Assembly (NCBI GenBank): GCA_035236585.1
Contig: CP141132.1
Span: 59,617,880-59,681,879 of the forward strand
Source: Warburgia ugandensis
Taxonomy: Eukaryota; Streptophyta; Magnoliopsida; Canellales; Canellaceae
DNA: 64,000 nt
Direction: 5' to 3'
The notes under the pieces were generated by a model. The model did no database searches. It was not told where the DNA came from and worked only from the letters and a program-made list of their open reading frames with translations. A program made the translations under genes and the position numbers. This document shows, piece after piece, positions 1 through 10,940 of the stretch (the stretch's first letter is position 1; each line of letters begins with the position of its first letter).

Positions 1-999
1 TTCTCAAAGGCCTATGCTGAGTAGTGTCACCTGGACCCTATGTGCCATTTTTTGCGAGCTAATATCACTGGATTAACAAATGCTATTGCACAAAGGAGAA
101 TTTTGAGTTTTGTAACCTCAATTACTAATCACAAGCCATGAAAGAATCACATAATCACTTGATATGGACAACAATAAGATGGAAGTCTAACAGAATTCAA
201 TATATAAATGGTTAATTTGCATAGTATATCCTGATGGTGTCAAAAATCTCAGTTTATGAGTTGTATCTATACTTTTTTTAAACAAATTCCAACTCCTACA
301 TTTAAGATGATTAAAAAAACTAAATTTACTATAATATTGCTAAATATTTTTGGTGTGGAGGTCTGCCCAGGATATATTCTTACTAAAAAAATTTAGATCT
401 CCAATCTTTTAAACCTTCTAAATAAATATTATGTTATAAATATCAGTTCTCATAACTCCTTAAATCTCTAATAACTTTGATTTATCTTTTCTGCTCTCTC
501 TCTCTCTCTCTAGCTTGCTTAGTAGTGCAAAGCACGTGTGCAGTTTCTAGTATATTTTTAAAAGGGATTATAAAGAAGAACCAAAATTCTACTCTATTTA
601 CAGAATTAGACATGAGATTTCTTCTTTTTTTTCCAAACTCAAGGATGTCAAGAAAGCCCTTTGAGTAACTCTAAGAACTTCACTTTTTTCTCAACAGCCT
701 TTCATTGTATCTACCTAAAAAGATTCAATCACTTTTAAATGAGAACCACTAATACTATTCATGATTTATGTTCTTAAAGGCAATTTCCAAATTAAGATTG
801 GTCCCATATGAAATTATATTTTGGACTTTTTAAAAGAAATTTCAAACTTGCATGATGCCCAATAATTACTATAGATAGACTTTACAACAAAAGTTTTTAT
901 GCTAAAGTCTTATTCACTTCTTTCAGGTAAAGTTGCAACCTAAGCCAGAAGTCCAACCCCTTTATATCATATGTTTGTATCCTTTCATTCCTAATATAC
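1..999 (-). other. Start of PXN intron 5; no exon seen
   Basis: From the donor at 999-998 leftwards I find no further carrier exon; the expected matrix-loop and third-repeat motifs are absent. The DNA is AT-rich intron sequence with a short CT run near 495-510. No feature can be supported. Confidence 0.5.
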
Positions 1000-1054
1000 C
1001 TGCATGCGTGTTACGAGGACCCATATGGGATTTGTCAGCAACACATTCAAGGAC
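1000..1054 (-). CDS. PXN: PXN coding exon 5
   Basis: 55 nt between an acceptor ending TCACAG and the donor GTATAT. After completing the split glycine it encodes [18 protein letters not shown], which contains the second carrier signature P-I-W-V-x-x-T-R. It is short and is seen only when read in the phase left by exon 4. Confidence 0.85.
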
Positions 1055-4000
1055 CTGTGAAGCAAGAAACTTTGAGTAAGGTACAAATTAAGGTGTTTGG
1101 TTCTTTGCATGCAACAAATGTCAAATTTACTTAACTATCATCAATTCATCTGGAACGGGCAGCTCAAGTTTTCAGTCCTTTTGATTTTGACAATTACATG
1201 ACCGAGAGAACTAAAAATGTTACTCAAGGAGTAAGATAACTCCCATCTCCTTTTGCAACATAGTCTTTATATTTTCAATAATTTGAGGAAAGGATCCCAT
1301 TAGAGGCAAACATAAAGTCTTATCTTCATTTTTCATTTTTTTTTGTGAAAAGTGAGTAGACTCAAACTCATGACCTCTTGGTTGCAATACAGGTTACTCA
1401 GCAAACTCAGGTAAAGTGCTCAAATCAGGTAACAGCTTGTCATAGTGGATGTCTTATTCATCACGTACCATCTTTTATGTGAACCTCCTTGGTTATGTTT
1501 GGGCACTGTTTCTCTATTACTTATTCATACATTCAAGATCCGGCCACCTTTGAACAGGGTCTTTTATGACCGAAGTGCTTACCCAGCAAGAGCTGCCACT
1601 ATGAGCCAAGAAAACATGCCAACAGTGCCATCACCAAGTCCTTTCTTTTTGCGAGCAACAGCAATTGCTTCTGCCTTATTTTTGAATATCTGATAGAAGT
1701 AGTAGTAAATTCCCTACATATTAACAGAGATTATTAGATTGTGCAGATTTATATTACAAATGATTGATACTTCAAGCAGAACCAAGTTGTGGAAAATATA
1801 TGCTCATAGAAAGTGAAAACAGAAATATATGCTTATAGAAAATATATGCTGGATCTGATACCAGTTGAAGAAAAAGTATTAACATAAACTGGTGACCAAA
1901 CTCCTGTCCATGGTTGACATTGAACTAAGCAATTAAACAATGCGCCTAGGTACGGGGATAAGTCGTCAGACAAGTTTTCTGTCATTGCAATTCAACAACA
2001 AGGTATATCTATCAAACTATAGGAAAGTTTCAGAGAACCACCAAATCAAAGTTTCTGTCATTGCAATGTCTGATTATCTAAGTAAGCATATTAACATACA
2101 GTCTACATTTTCTAATAAACTTTATGGTATCAGTTAAATGCTCATCAGTTTGTAGTCTACCTTGTATGTTGACATTATTATCAAATAGATTGTTGACCTA
2201 GTCATGTGTGAAATACCAGTTGCCTTAATAGTAATTAGCATGTTGAAACTTGAAACCTGTGACTAATTAACAGCACTGGTTAGGACTTCCTCTCACCTCT
2301 CGAGAGGAATGGTGCAAAACCTTTCAGGTCATAGGCTGCAGTTGAAGCGTGCATTCTCAAGTCCTGAAGAGAAGCAAAAGGATCCTATAAGGCAGGAGTT
2401 CCAAGAACTTCCAACAACTGAGGATGACTTCTGGAGATAAATGACTGTTGTATTGGGCTTGCGCACTTAACCAAGTTGGTTGAGTGCCTCGACTCAGAAC
2501 CAAGAGTTTGTGTTTAAGTCCACTTATATATATGAAAAAGATTGATATGCCACATTTGTCACCAATAAACTGGTAAAGGTCCTCAAATATCCCATCTTAC
2601 TTATCAAAGTAAAAACAAAGTAAATATATATCATCATCATCATCATCAAGACCTTATCCCAATTAGGGGTCGGCCACATGAATCTTATTCCTCCATTCCA
2701 CTCTATTAAATACCATGGCTTCATTTAGTCCCAAAGTTTTTAAATCTTTCCTCACCACTTCTATCCACGTTCTTTTGGGCCTTCCCCTTGCCCTTTTAGA
2801 ACCTTCAACTTGTATTGCCTCACTCCTTCTAACTGGTGCCGTTGTTGGCCTCCTTTGAACATGTCCAAACCATCTAAGTCTAATCTCCCTCATCTTGTTA
2901 CCTATTGGTGCTATCCCTAAATTTCTTCTAATATTTTCATTTCTAATTCTATCCTTTCTTGTCTTACCACTCATCCATCTCAACATCCTCATTTCTGCAA
3001 CACTCAGCCTATGAGTATGATGTTCCTTAACCGCCCAACACTCTGATCCATAGAGCATGGCCGGCCTTATAGCCATCCTATAGAATTTTCCCTTTAGTTT
3101 GAGTGGCACCCGCCGATCACATAAAACCCCGATGCACATCTCCATTTGTTCCAACCCGCTTGGATTCTCTCTGGTAACCTCCCTCTCAATCTCTGCACTC
3201 TCATGGATCAATGATCCTAAGTATCGGAAGTGGTCTCTCATGGGGACCTCTTGGTTATCAATCTTGACTGGTGCTCCACTCCTACTCTCCTTGCTAAAAT
3301 TACATTCCATATATTCTCGTCTTAGTTCTAGCTAATTTTAAATCCTTTCGATTCTACCGCTTCTCTCCACAGCTCTAGCTTTATGTTGACACCTTCCCTT
3401 GTCTCATCAAGTAGGACTATATCGTCCCCAAATAGCACGTACCAGCGAATCTCCTCATGCAGATGTTTTGTTAACTCATCCATAACTAATGTGAAAAGGT
3501 ATGGACTTAATGCCGATCCTTGGTGCAATCCGACAAGGACAGAAAATCACTACCACGCCACTAGTGGTCTTAACATTTGTTACTGCTCCCTCATACATAT
3601 CTTTAATTATGTCTATATACCCCTAAGAAACCCCTTTAACACCTAACACCCTCCATATTAACTCTCTAGGGACTCTATCATAAGCCTTCTCTAAGTCAAT
3701 AAAGACCATGTGTAGGTCTTTTCTCCCTCTCCTATATTTCTCTACTAATTGTCTTAGTAAGAAAATAGCTTCCATGGTAGATTCCTCCTGTGCATGAAAC
3801 CAAACCGATTCTCCGATACACTTGTTTCATGTCGTAGCTTCTTCTCAATGACTCTTTCAAAAAGTTTCATGGTGTGGCTCATAAGTTTGATCCCTCGATA
3901 ATTAGTGCAGCTCTGAATGTCTCTTTATTCTTATAGATTGGTACAATAGAGCTTTTCCTCCACTCATCGTGCATTTTCTTTGATTTTATAATCGTGTTAA

Positions 4001-6994
4001 ACAACTTGGTCAACCAAACTACCCCAATATCTCCCATATGCTTCCAAACCTCTATTGGTATACCATCGAGGCCCCATGGCCTTTCCCGATTTCATCTTTC
4101 TCAAGGCCTCTTTTACTTCAAGCATTTTAATCCTACGTTCATATCTATAATATCCAAGGTTATTTAGATTTATAGTATTTTCAATTCCTCTATTCTCGTG
4201 GCCATTGTCATTTAGCAATTTTTTGGAAGTAGATTTCCCACCTTTGTTTGATCTCGAGCCGTCTTTGACTAATACCCTTTGATCATCGCTTCTAATGCAC
4301 CTAACATGCTCTAAGTCCTTACTCTTGTTTCTCTTACCTTTGCAAGTTTAAACACATCTTTCTCACCTTCTCTTGTTCCTAGTCTATTATAGAGCTCATC
4401 ATATGCTTTAAGTTTAGCCTCACTTACTATTCTCTTAGCAACGTTTTTAGCATTCTTATATTGTTCATAGTTTTCATTATTTCTAATCTTCTCGCCATGC
4501 TTTAAAAATGCATTCGTTTTTCTTTAATAGCTTTTTGCACTGCTTTCATTCCACCACCATGTTTTCCTTTGTTAATAGCCTTTTACCTTTAGATACTCCT
4601 AAGACATCTTTTGCCACTTTCTTAATGGACTCACCATATTAGTCCACATGGTATTTACTGCTTCATAATTCCAATTTCCTTCTACCATCAACTTATTTTT
4701 GAATGAGGTTATTTTCTCTCCTTTTAAGTTCCACCACTTAGTTTTTTGGATGTGTATTAAGTTCAGTTCTTTTACTCCATCTTTTGATATGAACATCCAT
4801 AACCATTAACCTATGTTGTGAGGTTAAACTCTCACCTGCATCACCTTACAATCCTTACATATAGATCGTTCATTATTCCTAAGTAGAAAAAAGTCTATTT
4901 GGCTTTTATGAAGTCCACTTTTAAAGGTTATTAAGTGTTCATCCCTCTTCTTAAAGAGTGTATTTGCAATGGATAGGTTATATGACAAAGCAAAATCGAG
5001 GATATTCTCCCCATCTCGCTTTCGTTCACCTATACCATACCCTCCGTGTATTCTATCATATCCTTCCTTATCTTTTCCTACATGGCCATTTAAGTCTCCT
5101 CCCATAAATATTCCCTCAGTATTGGGAATCTCTTGCATGACCTCCTCCATATCTTCCCAAAACTGCTCTTTAATTATATCTTGTAGCCCTACTTGTGGTG
5201 CATATGCACTTATAATATTTATAATCTGCACTCCTAGAATCATTTTTATTATTATTATTCTATCACCCGATTCTTTTAACGTCCACAACTTTATCCTTTA
5301 ATTCCTTATCCACTATTATTCCTACGCCATTTCTATTATTTTCCTTTCCTACGTACCATAATTTATACCCATCTATTTCTCTAGCTTTAGCCCCTTTCCA
5401 CTTGGTTTCTTGGATACAAGCGATGTTGACTCTCCTACGTTTTATCGTGTCTACTAACTCCAAACTCTTACCTGTCAATGTCCCTATATTCCATGTAGCG
5501 ATGCGAATCTTATGATTTGGAGATTCCCTATTTACTATCTCCTTTCTCGACCTCCATGGTATGAACCCATGTCCACTTTTCACTGCACCTGGGTTCTGAT
5601 GCAGCGCGTCGCTTCCGAGGGGACGCTCTATTGTACCAATCTATAAGAAGTAAATGTAGAGATACTTTTCAAGGCACGGAATCCATACAAAGATGGTGAA
5701 TCTGATGTACCATTTCATCAAAACGGATAACAACAGTTCCAATAGTTAGAGCAGATATCAACGTTTCCTTTGTTGTTAACCCAATTTGCAACAATTTTGT
5801 GGGTCATTATTGGAACACGCATTGCAGTATTGAGGATCACATCATTTGTTGATTTGATAACAAAGTTGCAAACTAAATAAAATTGATTCTAGTCATTAAA
5901 CCTTTCATTCGAAGGATTTGATACCAGAAAAATCATGAATTCCAATCAGTTACCCAAAACCAGAGCCTCTCAGTTAACCAACATGACATGGCCTAGCGAT
6001 AAGGAGAGTTGTGTTCTCTAGTTGATCAAAGCACTCAAATCAATGAGATCAACTCACATACCAAAAGTTTCTTCTTATAGTGGAGTTTTCATATTCAAAG
6101 TATGCCTAATTAGAGATAAATTGGATAGCAATTCCTAGACCATTCTCCTTCTAGTTTGCCTCCAAACCGTAAATTCACAATTTGCACCAATTTGGCTGTA
6201 AACAGAAATACACTGGTGACCATTTTCATCCCTTCAGAATGCCAATTACATTTATCAATCATGAGAAAATATAGAAAGAACGAACCTGTGAGGCGGCAGT
6301 GCCAATCAAAGAAGGTTTCAGCCCACTGTACAGTCCTCCCCAACCTTCAGTTCTTATAACCTGTATTCAGAAGAAGGCAAATCAGCACCGTATTCATCCT
6401 TTACAAGACGTAAATCACTTCAATTAGCCCTTAAATAAAGTTGAATCATGTCAATCAAGTCCAAGATCAACTTATTTTTCAAATTCTATGATCTCTTTTG
6501 CATTTTACTTCCCACCTCCTTTCGCTCTTGAGAGTTGTTCGTGTTTATCCATCCATATCTTTTAGTTTATTTGGTTTTGCATAAAATTTTCAGAGGGATT
6601 ACTTAAGACTTAAATTTTCTGATTCTTAAACTATTAGTATGTGCAAACGCAAACAGAAGAAGATTCATTCTCAAATGGTAAAATTGCAGCAGAAGATAAC
6701 AATTGAACTGGGGGAATTATAACAGTTGACCTGAAGAATTTGAACAAGGGTTCCCCCAGTGGTGTTTTTGGGAGCATCTGAAACAACAAGGCCCTTCTTG
6801 GCAACTCTTTCAGTTTGCTGCCGAGTATTCACCTGAAACAGGAAACAAAGCATGTATTAGGTACTATAAAACAGAAGCAGAAACAGGAAGCAGCAAATAA
6901 ATGGAAAAGATACCGTTTGGAGGGGATAAGTGATGATTTGAGCAATGATACCTCCACCGGCTCCGGCCAGTCCATTTAACAAGGCGTTGGACAT
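1000..6994 (-). CDS. PXN: Peroxisomal NAD carrier (mitochondrial carrier family), exons 1-5, 3' part beyond window
   Basis: The encoded protein matches, as I recall it, the plant peroxisomal nicotinamide adenine dinucleotide carrier, which imports NAD+ into peroxisomes by exchange. Coding exons read on the minus strand: 6994-6914, 6832-6731, 6360-6286, 1713-1583 and 1054-1000. All introns have GT-AG ends and all phases agree. Exon 1 starts [19 protein letters not shown] and ends with the first carrier signature, PLQT. Exon 2 starts [10 protein letters not shown]. Exon 3 carries [20 protein letters not shown]. Exon 4 starts [16 protein letters not shown] and includes [15 protein letters not shown]. 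Exon 5 holds [14 protein letters not shown], the second carrier signature. That is about 148 residues, slightly under half of a typical carrier of about 330. The frame is open with no lesion, so this end looks functional. Intron 3 (1714-6285) is 4572 bp because of a LINE. The remaining C-terminal exons were not found in 1-999 and should lie to the left. Confidence 0.9.
1583..1713 (-). CDS. PXN: PXN coding exon 4
   Basis: 131 nt between an acceptor ending TATGTAG and the donor GTAAGC. It encodes [20 protein letters not shown] and the basic KKKGLGDG loop typical of PXN, and ends in a split glycine codon completed by exon 5. Confidence 0.9.
3310..4218 (-). pseudogene. Reverse transcriptase module of the RTE LINE
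   Basis: These are fragments of a LINE reverse transcriptase in several frames on the minus strand. Recognisable blocks are KSGKAMGP near the N-terminal side, [14 protein letters not shown] (palm motif A, with the catalytic Asp), [19 protein letters not shown] (motif B region) and [10 protein letters not shown] (motif C). RTE elements normally have F/Y-A-D-D in motif C; here Ala is replaced by Gly, though both Asp residues remain. Frameshifts separate the blocks. Confidence 0.8.
4824..5583 (-). pseudogene. AP endonuclease module of the RTE LINE
   Basis: An apurinic-like endonuclease domain at the N-terminus of the LINE protein, which nicks the target to start reverse transcription. It is split in two overlapping frames (5263-5583 and 4824-5288) by one frameshift near 5270. 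Visible are N-W-N-type ATWNIGTL, the QETKW glutamate motif, a SAYAP strand, GGDLNGH with the metal-binding Asp/Asn, and QIDFFL. The expected final SDH-type histidine motif is not evident. Confidence 0.8.
6286..6360 (-). CDS. PXN: PXN coding exon 3
   Basis: 25 codons between an acceptor ending ACAG and the donor GTTCGT. It encodes the [10 protein letters not shown] amphipathic segment and [10 protein letters not shown] at the start of helix 2. Its donor opens the 4.57-kb intron that carries the LINE. Confidence 0.88.
6731..6832 (-). CDS. PXN: PXN coding exon 2
   Basis: 34 codons between an acceptor ending TTTCAG and the donor GTCAAC. It encodes [14 protein letters not shown], the matrix-loop stretch typical of PXN, then a variable linker ending in VQILQ. 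Confidence 0.88.
6914..6994 (-). CDS. PXN: PXN coding exon 1
   Basis: 27 codons from ATG (6994-6992) to ACG, followed by the donor GTATCT. It encodes the N-terminus and most of transmembrane helix 1, with the glycine-rich GLAGAGGG segment and the PLQT signature. Phase 0 at its end agrees with exon 2. Confidence 0.9.
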
Positions 6995-7640
6995 GGTATA
7001 TGCTTATCAGTCTTTCTCTTCCTACTACTACTGTAACTGGGATACTTCAATGGTCTACTCTACTGAGACTACTGGTTATATAACTAGTCTCGACAACATC
7101 GTCTTGGGTACGAATCACCCACTATAATCTTCCCCAGGATCGAAATTTGCAGTCTCAATGCCACGAAAGAGAAACAAAAGATGTTGTTATGGTTGGAAGA
7201 AGAGTTTTCCTACTGGCCTTGCTCTTTCTGATTGATTACAGCCGTTACTCTGTTAAAATCCTGCCTATGCAGTCCACATAACGGACATCCTATCTAGTTG
7301 CCTCCTTGGTCCATCCCTGCAGAAATGGACAGTCCAAACAAGTCTCCCAAGGTTTTCAGACTCGGCATCAGCTTAATTACAGCTTACTGAGCTCGTATCC
7401 GGTAATAAATTATCCAGCAAAGTTAGCATTAACTACCTAAATCCTCGGGAGAGGGCTTGAAAGGCACGTGGTTGCTCTACAATAATAGAGAGTCCTTACA
7501 GAGTCCACGCTAAAGAAGTCACGCCCTTCCTATACATGATAAAAGATCAATGTTATTTCTCCTGATCAACTAATAACTGGTCAATGTGAGGCTATTTTTT
7601 TTCATTAAATTTGATATTCCGTGGATTTAGAAATGGTCAA
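6995..7640 (-). promoter_or_regulatory. 5' leader and promoter region of PXN
   Basis: This is upstream sequence of the minus-strand PXN start codon. A TATA-like stretch (minus-strand CTAGTTATATAACC, about 7074-7087) lies about 85 bp upstream of the ATG, a plausible spacing for a short leader, but no transcription start can be fixed. No ORF continues upstream in frame. Caulimovirid-derived DNA begins at about 7640, which limits the intact upstream region to about 650 bp. Confidence 0.4.
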
Positions 7641-8206
7641 TGACCATTAGCAATGACGAACTCAATATTCAGAGTTTAAAAAGAATTTACTTTGTCAAAT
7701 GGTGGACAAAGTTTAATTCAGATGACAAGGCCAGAGAAATTGAAGAAGTTATTCAGCTCAATAAAGCTGCATGGGATAATAAGCCCAGTCAACAGTCGTC
7801 TGCATCCATTGACGAAATTAAAAGAATGCTTCAGCGAAAATTTCCTGCTGATAATGAAGACCAAATTTTGGTTAAATGTATGGATTTCATGACAAACCAG
7901 GTCATGCAATCCTTTAATATTTCTCCGAGCGAATCGTCATCAACAAAAGCAATGTCTGAAGACAGCATTCTCCAGGACAGCCAAGATCCGAATGAGGAAG
8001 ATAATTTTGAAGATTATTAGGACGCTTCAATGACCGTGCTCTCACAATTCTTGGAAGCCAAGAATCAGGCTAAACATGAGAAAGAAAATCCTCCAAGGGA
8101 AATTATTCCCTCTGATGTACGGTTTCAGAATATCTGTAAAAAATATGACAGAAAAATGAAAGGAAAATTAAATGCCCTTGAAGAATCAAAGAAAGATGGG
8201 GACTGA
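7640..8206 (+). pseudogene. Caulimovirid-like 3'-terminal ORF remnant (endogenous pararetrovirus)
   Basis: The reading frame runs from 7640 to a stop at 8204-8206 and is broken by one in-frame TAG at 8018-8020. About 189 codons. A FVKWWTKF motif near the start resembles the KWW block seen close to the 3' end of the polyprotein or downstream ORF in Caulimoviridae (family knowledge, from memory). The middle and C-terminus are charged and Ser/Gln/Glu-rich with no catalytic motif. Its position directly before a promoter/poly(A) region fits the end of a caulimovirid genome. The genus is uncertain (Florendovirus- or Petuvirus-like). It could also be a retroelement ORF, but the linked capsid fragment at 8720-9250 argues for a virus. 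Confidence 0.55.
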
Positions 8207-8620
8207 AGAATGACCCGCTGAAATTATTGTCCGACAAGAGGGACCCACAAAAGACAACAAGAGAATCTCTTTTCAAAAAGCTACTTCAAATCAGACGAAA
8301 TCTGCTTTTTCTTTTGCTTTTGCTTTACTTTATGTCATGTTTTTCTTTTCTGTTTGAATTTGAGTCTGTAATCATGCAGTTCAATTATTGAGTCGAATTC
8401 CAAACCAATTCAAGTCCGGAATCCTCTGCCTATATATAGGTAGTTTGTTTTTGTTTGAGGCATTCGCTTGCTTTGCCTCTCTCTTTGTGCTTTGCTTGCT
8501 GCTTTCAGTTTGTAATCCTTCCCAGTTTGTAAGTTTCAGTATGATAATAAAATCCCTTTGGGGTCTTTATTCACCTTTGGATTCTTCTCCAATTCTACTG
8601 TGCATGGTTACACCTCTGTA
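8207..8620 (+). promoter_or_regulatory. Caulimovirid-type intergenic region: TATA box and poly(A) signal
   Basis: Directly after the viral ORF stop lies a non-coding region with a TATA box TATATATAGG (8431-8440). A leader rich in TTTG/CTTTG follows, then a poly(A) signal AATAAA (8546-8551). A promoter followed within about 100-200 bp by a poly(A) signal is the layout of the pregenomic RNA promoter and terminal redundancy of plant pararetroviruses. Whether it is still active cannot be told from sequence. Confidence 0.5.
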
Positions 8621-8719
8621 AGTTTTCTGTTTGTTTTTATTTGATTCAGAAGAATTCAAAACAATTTTAAAAAGTTTTTGTTTTATTTCTTCATCAATTT
8701 GAAGTTCTGAAATTTTCTT

Positions 8720-9250
8720 CTACGTCCAGCATCTATTTGTTGTATGTCCTTTCTTTCCACATTTGTAGCATCTAACTTTAGATTTATCTTTCTTAAAGAA
8801 TTTCTTTCCTATTTTCTTATCAATCTTCTCTTGAAATTTTTCATTATGTTTCTTAGAGAACTTCTTTCTCTTTTTCAAAAATTTCTTTTCTTTATTATGC
8901 CCTTCTTTCTTAGGCATATCAATTCCAAATTGTTGGCAAAACTCTCCTAACTGTTTTCTCTCTGTGATCTTTTCTTTCTTTAACTGCCTTCGCAGTTTAA
9001 CTTCATTACAGAGATGAATTCCTTCATTAACACAACAGTGTGTTATCTGACCATATGATAATGTTTCGTAGGCGATTTCCCCATGAAATTGATTTTTTAA
9101 AGCATTTTTTACCCTATTAGCAAACAGGTAAGGAAGTCCTTCTACGAACTTCTATTTCCAGTATTCTCTTCTGGCATCATGAAGGTGTAAAACTCTAGCC
9201 AGAAATACATCTTTATACCATCTAAAGTGTATTAATGATGGACATCTAAG
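8720..9250 (-). pseudogene. Caulimovirid capsid protein remnant with CCHC zinc knuckle, inverted
   Basis: Read on the minus strand from about 9250 to 8720, this encodes a capsid-like stretch (RWYKDVFLARV, then EGLPYLFANRV), a charged LRRQLKKEK region and FCQQFG. It ends in a long Lys-rich tract and a CCHC zinc knuckle (CYKCGKKGHTTNRC). That order is typical of caulimovirid coat proteins. An in-frame stop after YWK (near 9148) breaks the frame, so it is non-functional. It is inverted relative to the 7640-8206 ORF, so the viral copy is rearranged or made of two partial integrations. Confidence 0.65.
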
Positions 9251-9352
9251 ATGGCTGTGTGCAAACTCAATGTTGTAGAATTAGAGAACTGACCAGAGTT
9301 TCTTGGTGGAGAAGGGATACTGGTCTTCAATGGGATAACCTTACCTTAAGCC

Positions 9353-9356
<4 letters not shown>

Positions 9357-9414
<58 letters not shown>
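9357..9414. repeat. (CA)n microsatellite with short (TA)n tail
   Basis: About 24 CA units (about 9359-9405) followed by TATATATA. Confidence 0.95.
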
Positions 9415-10009
9415 AGCCATTCATCGTCTTTCGAATGGCTAAGCTAGGCTTGAGGTCAAATTTGGGATGGCTTAGTTCATTCTATGAGATGCTTTTATTG
9501 ACTATCCATCTTGATTGTCCTCTTCTTCCCCCTCTTTTCCTTCGTGAGCCCCTCAATAGAATGAATTATAAGAATAGACATAATGTTATGTGGGCTTAGA
9601 CATTTAAACATCCAGATCACTTACAATGTTGCCCACTTATATCAAAAAAGATGGAGCATGATATTTTTTATTTTGTAAATGTGATGGAGCTTCATATTCA
9701 GGCATCAGAGATCAAACATAAGCACCTCTCCCATAAGCAGGTAAGGGTTTAAGATAGTGCATTGCATCTCTTTAGGGGAATGTAGGGTGCTTGCACGTTG
9801 AGGGATGGTGTCTGGAGAATACCGTTGACAAAGATGATTGTTAAAGGGAGGCATAACCCAAGGATACATTTGGAAAGGATGTATAAATCAATAACTGCTA
9901 GGTGTGTGAGTTACTAGTTCAAAAGGAAAAAAAACCCATGATCTCCAAATAAATTGCTTGGATCAATCAAATGCGAGTTACTAAGGTCATAATGGGTGTG
10001 TATTGCATT
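9415..10009. other. Intergenic, nothing recognised
   Basis: Unassigned AT-rich sequence between the caulimovirid remnant and the solo LTR. No coding or repeat structure is visible beyond the flanking TSD at 10010-10014. Confidence 0.4.
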
Positions 10010-10050
10010 GTATTTGTAATGACCCCGAATTTTTGTAAATTATTAAGGAA

Positions 10051-10150
10051 AAATAAGGGATCTACCCTTTATGGTAGAAAAACCCTAAAATAAAAATAAA
10101 AATATACAAAGGGACCCACTTGATCAATGAGATCAAGTATGATCAGATCC
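10051..10150 (+). repeat. 100-bp direct repeat, copy 1 (copy 2 at 10941-11040)
   Basis: The 100 bp starting AAATAAGGGATCTACC and ending GATCAGATCC occur again, identical as I read them, 890 bp downstream inside the same LTR. Confidence 0.9.
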
Positions 10151-10940
10151 CCAAACTCTCTTTTCCTTATTTCTCTCTCCTCTTTCTAATTGGAACAAGA
10201 GACCTAAATTCAATTAGGCACTCCGTTCCAGGAAGAATCTCATCAATTTCACCGTCCATAACATCCTATACTACAGTATATACAAAATCCCCAAATCAAT
10301 TTCAAGATCCAACGGTTCCAACAACAGAAAATCACAAAAAGGTGGATAATCAGGCTATATTATCATCAACCGGTAATTCTCTCAAATTGGGCAGCAATTA
10401 TATTGTTTTTCTCCAATCAGGTAGGTGGAATTACTTCCCATTCATATTTATTATGTTTTAGTATAATTTTTATTTTTCTGTAATTTAATTTGAATGAAAA
10501 ATGGTAAAAATAAAGTAAATACCAGCCCCTTTAAATTATGGTGATAGAGAGCTCAGATTGCAATTCTGAGCTTTCCAATCAATCCAGGAGGGTTAAAAAC
10601 CCCTAGGATACAATTTTCAAGAAAATCTAACAAGGTTTGGACCCTCAATTGAGAGAGATTATTCTAGTGGGCCGATCAAATCTAGACCCTGATGGCTGAA
10701 AACTTCAATTTAAGATTGTGGAGTCATATGAACTCCAAATTGAGATCAGAAAGAAGCTATGGAAAGCTTGTAATGTCTTTATTTCTGTATTTTTCTGTAT
10801 TTTTCTATATTTTGGAAATAAGTGTCCAATTTCTAAGATCTTCAAGATCTGAGGTGATCAGATCTTGAAAATTTATTTTAGTGATGATATAATAATATAA
10901 TAAAGTAATATATATGGTTAATTTGGACAGATCTTGGATA

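Larger units (their letters stand above)
2626..5647 (-). mobile_element. RTE-clade non-LTR retrotransposon (LINE), decayed, inside PXN intron 3
   Basis: On the minus strand the order is endonuclease, linker, reverse transcriptase, C-terminal region and a short 3' repeat, as in plant RTE elements of about 3.2 kb. The endonuclease shows [11 protein letters not shown] and QETKWKG (about 5400-5510), [17 protein letters not shown] and SQIDFFLLR (about 4890-5220). The reverse transcriptase shows MKSGKAMGP (near 4090), [15 protein letters not shown] (about 3660-3710), [14 protein letters not shown] (about 3480-3528) and the catalytic box as FGDD (about 3420-3440). The C-terminal part (2663-3310) has [10 protein letters not shown] and RGRPKRTW. 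The 3' end is an ATC/CAT triplet run at 2631-2647. Stops and frameshifts break the ORF, so it is inactive. An 8-bp match AAGTAAAT at 2618-2625 and 5648-5655 may be the target-site duplication. It lies in the same orientation as the host gene. Confidence 0.85.

Noticed and set aside
8388..8621. 77-residue plus-strand frame
   Set aside because: Overlaps the viral TATA box, leader and poly(A) signal; non-coding layout explains it better.
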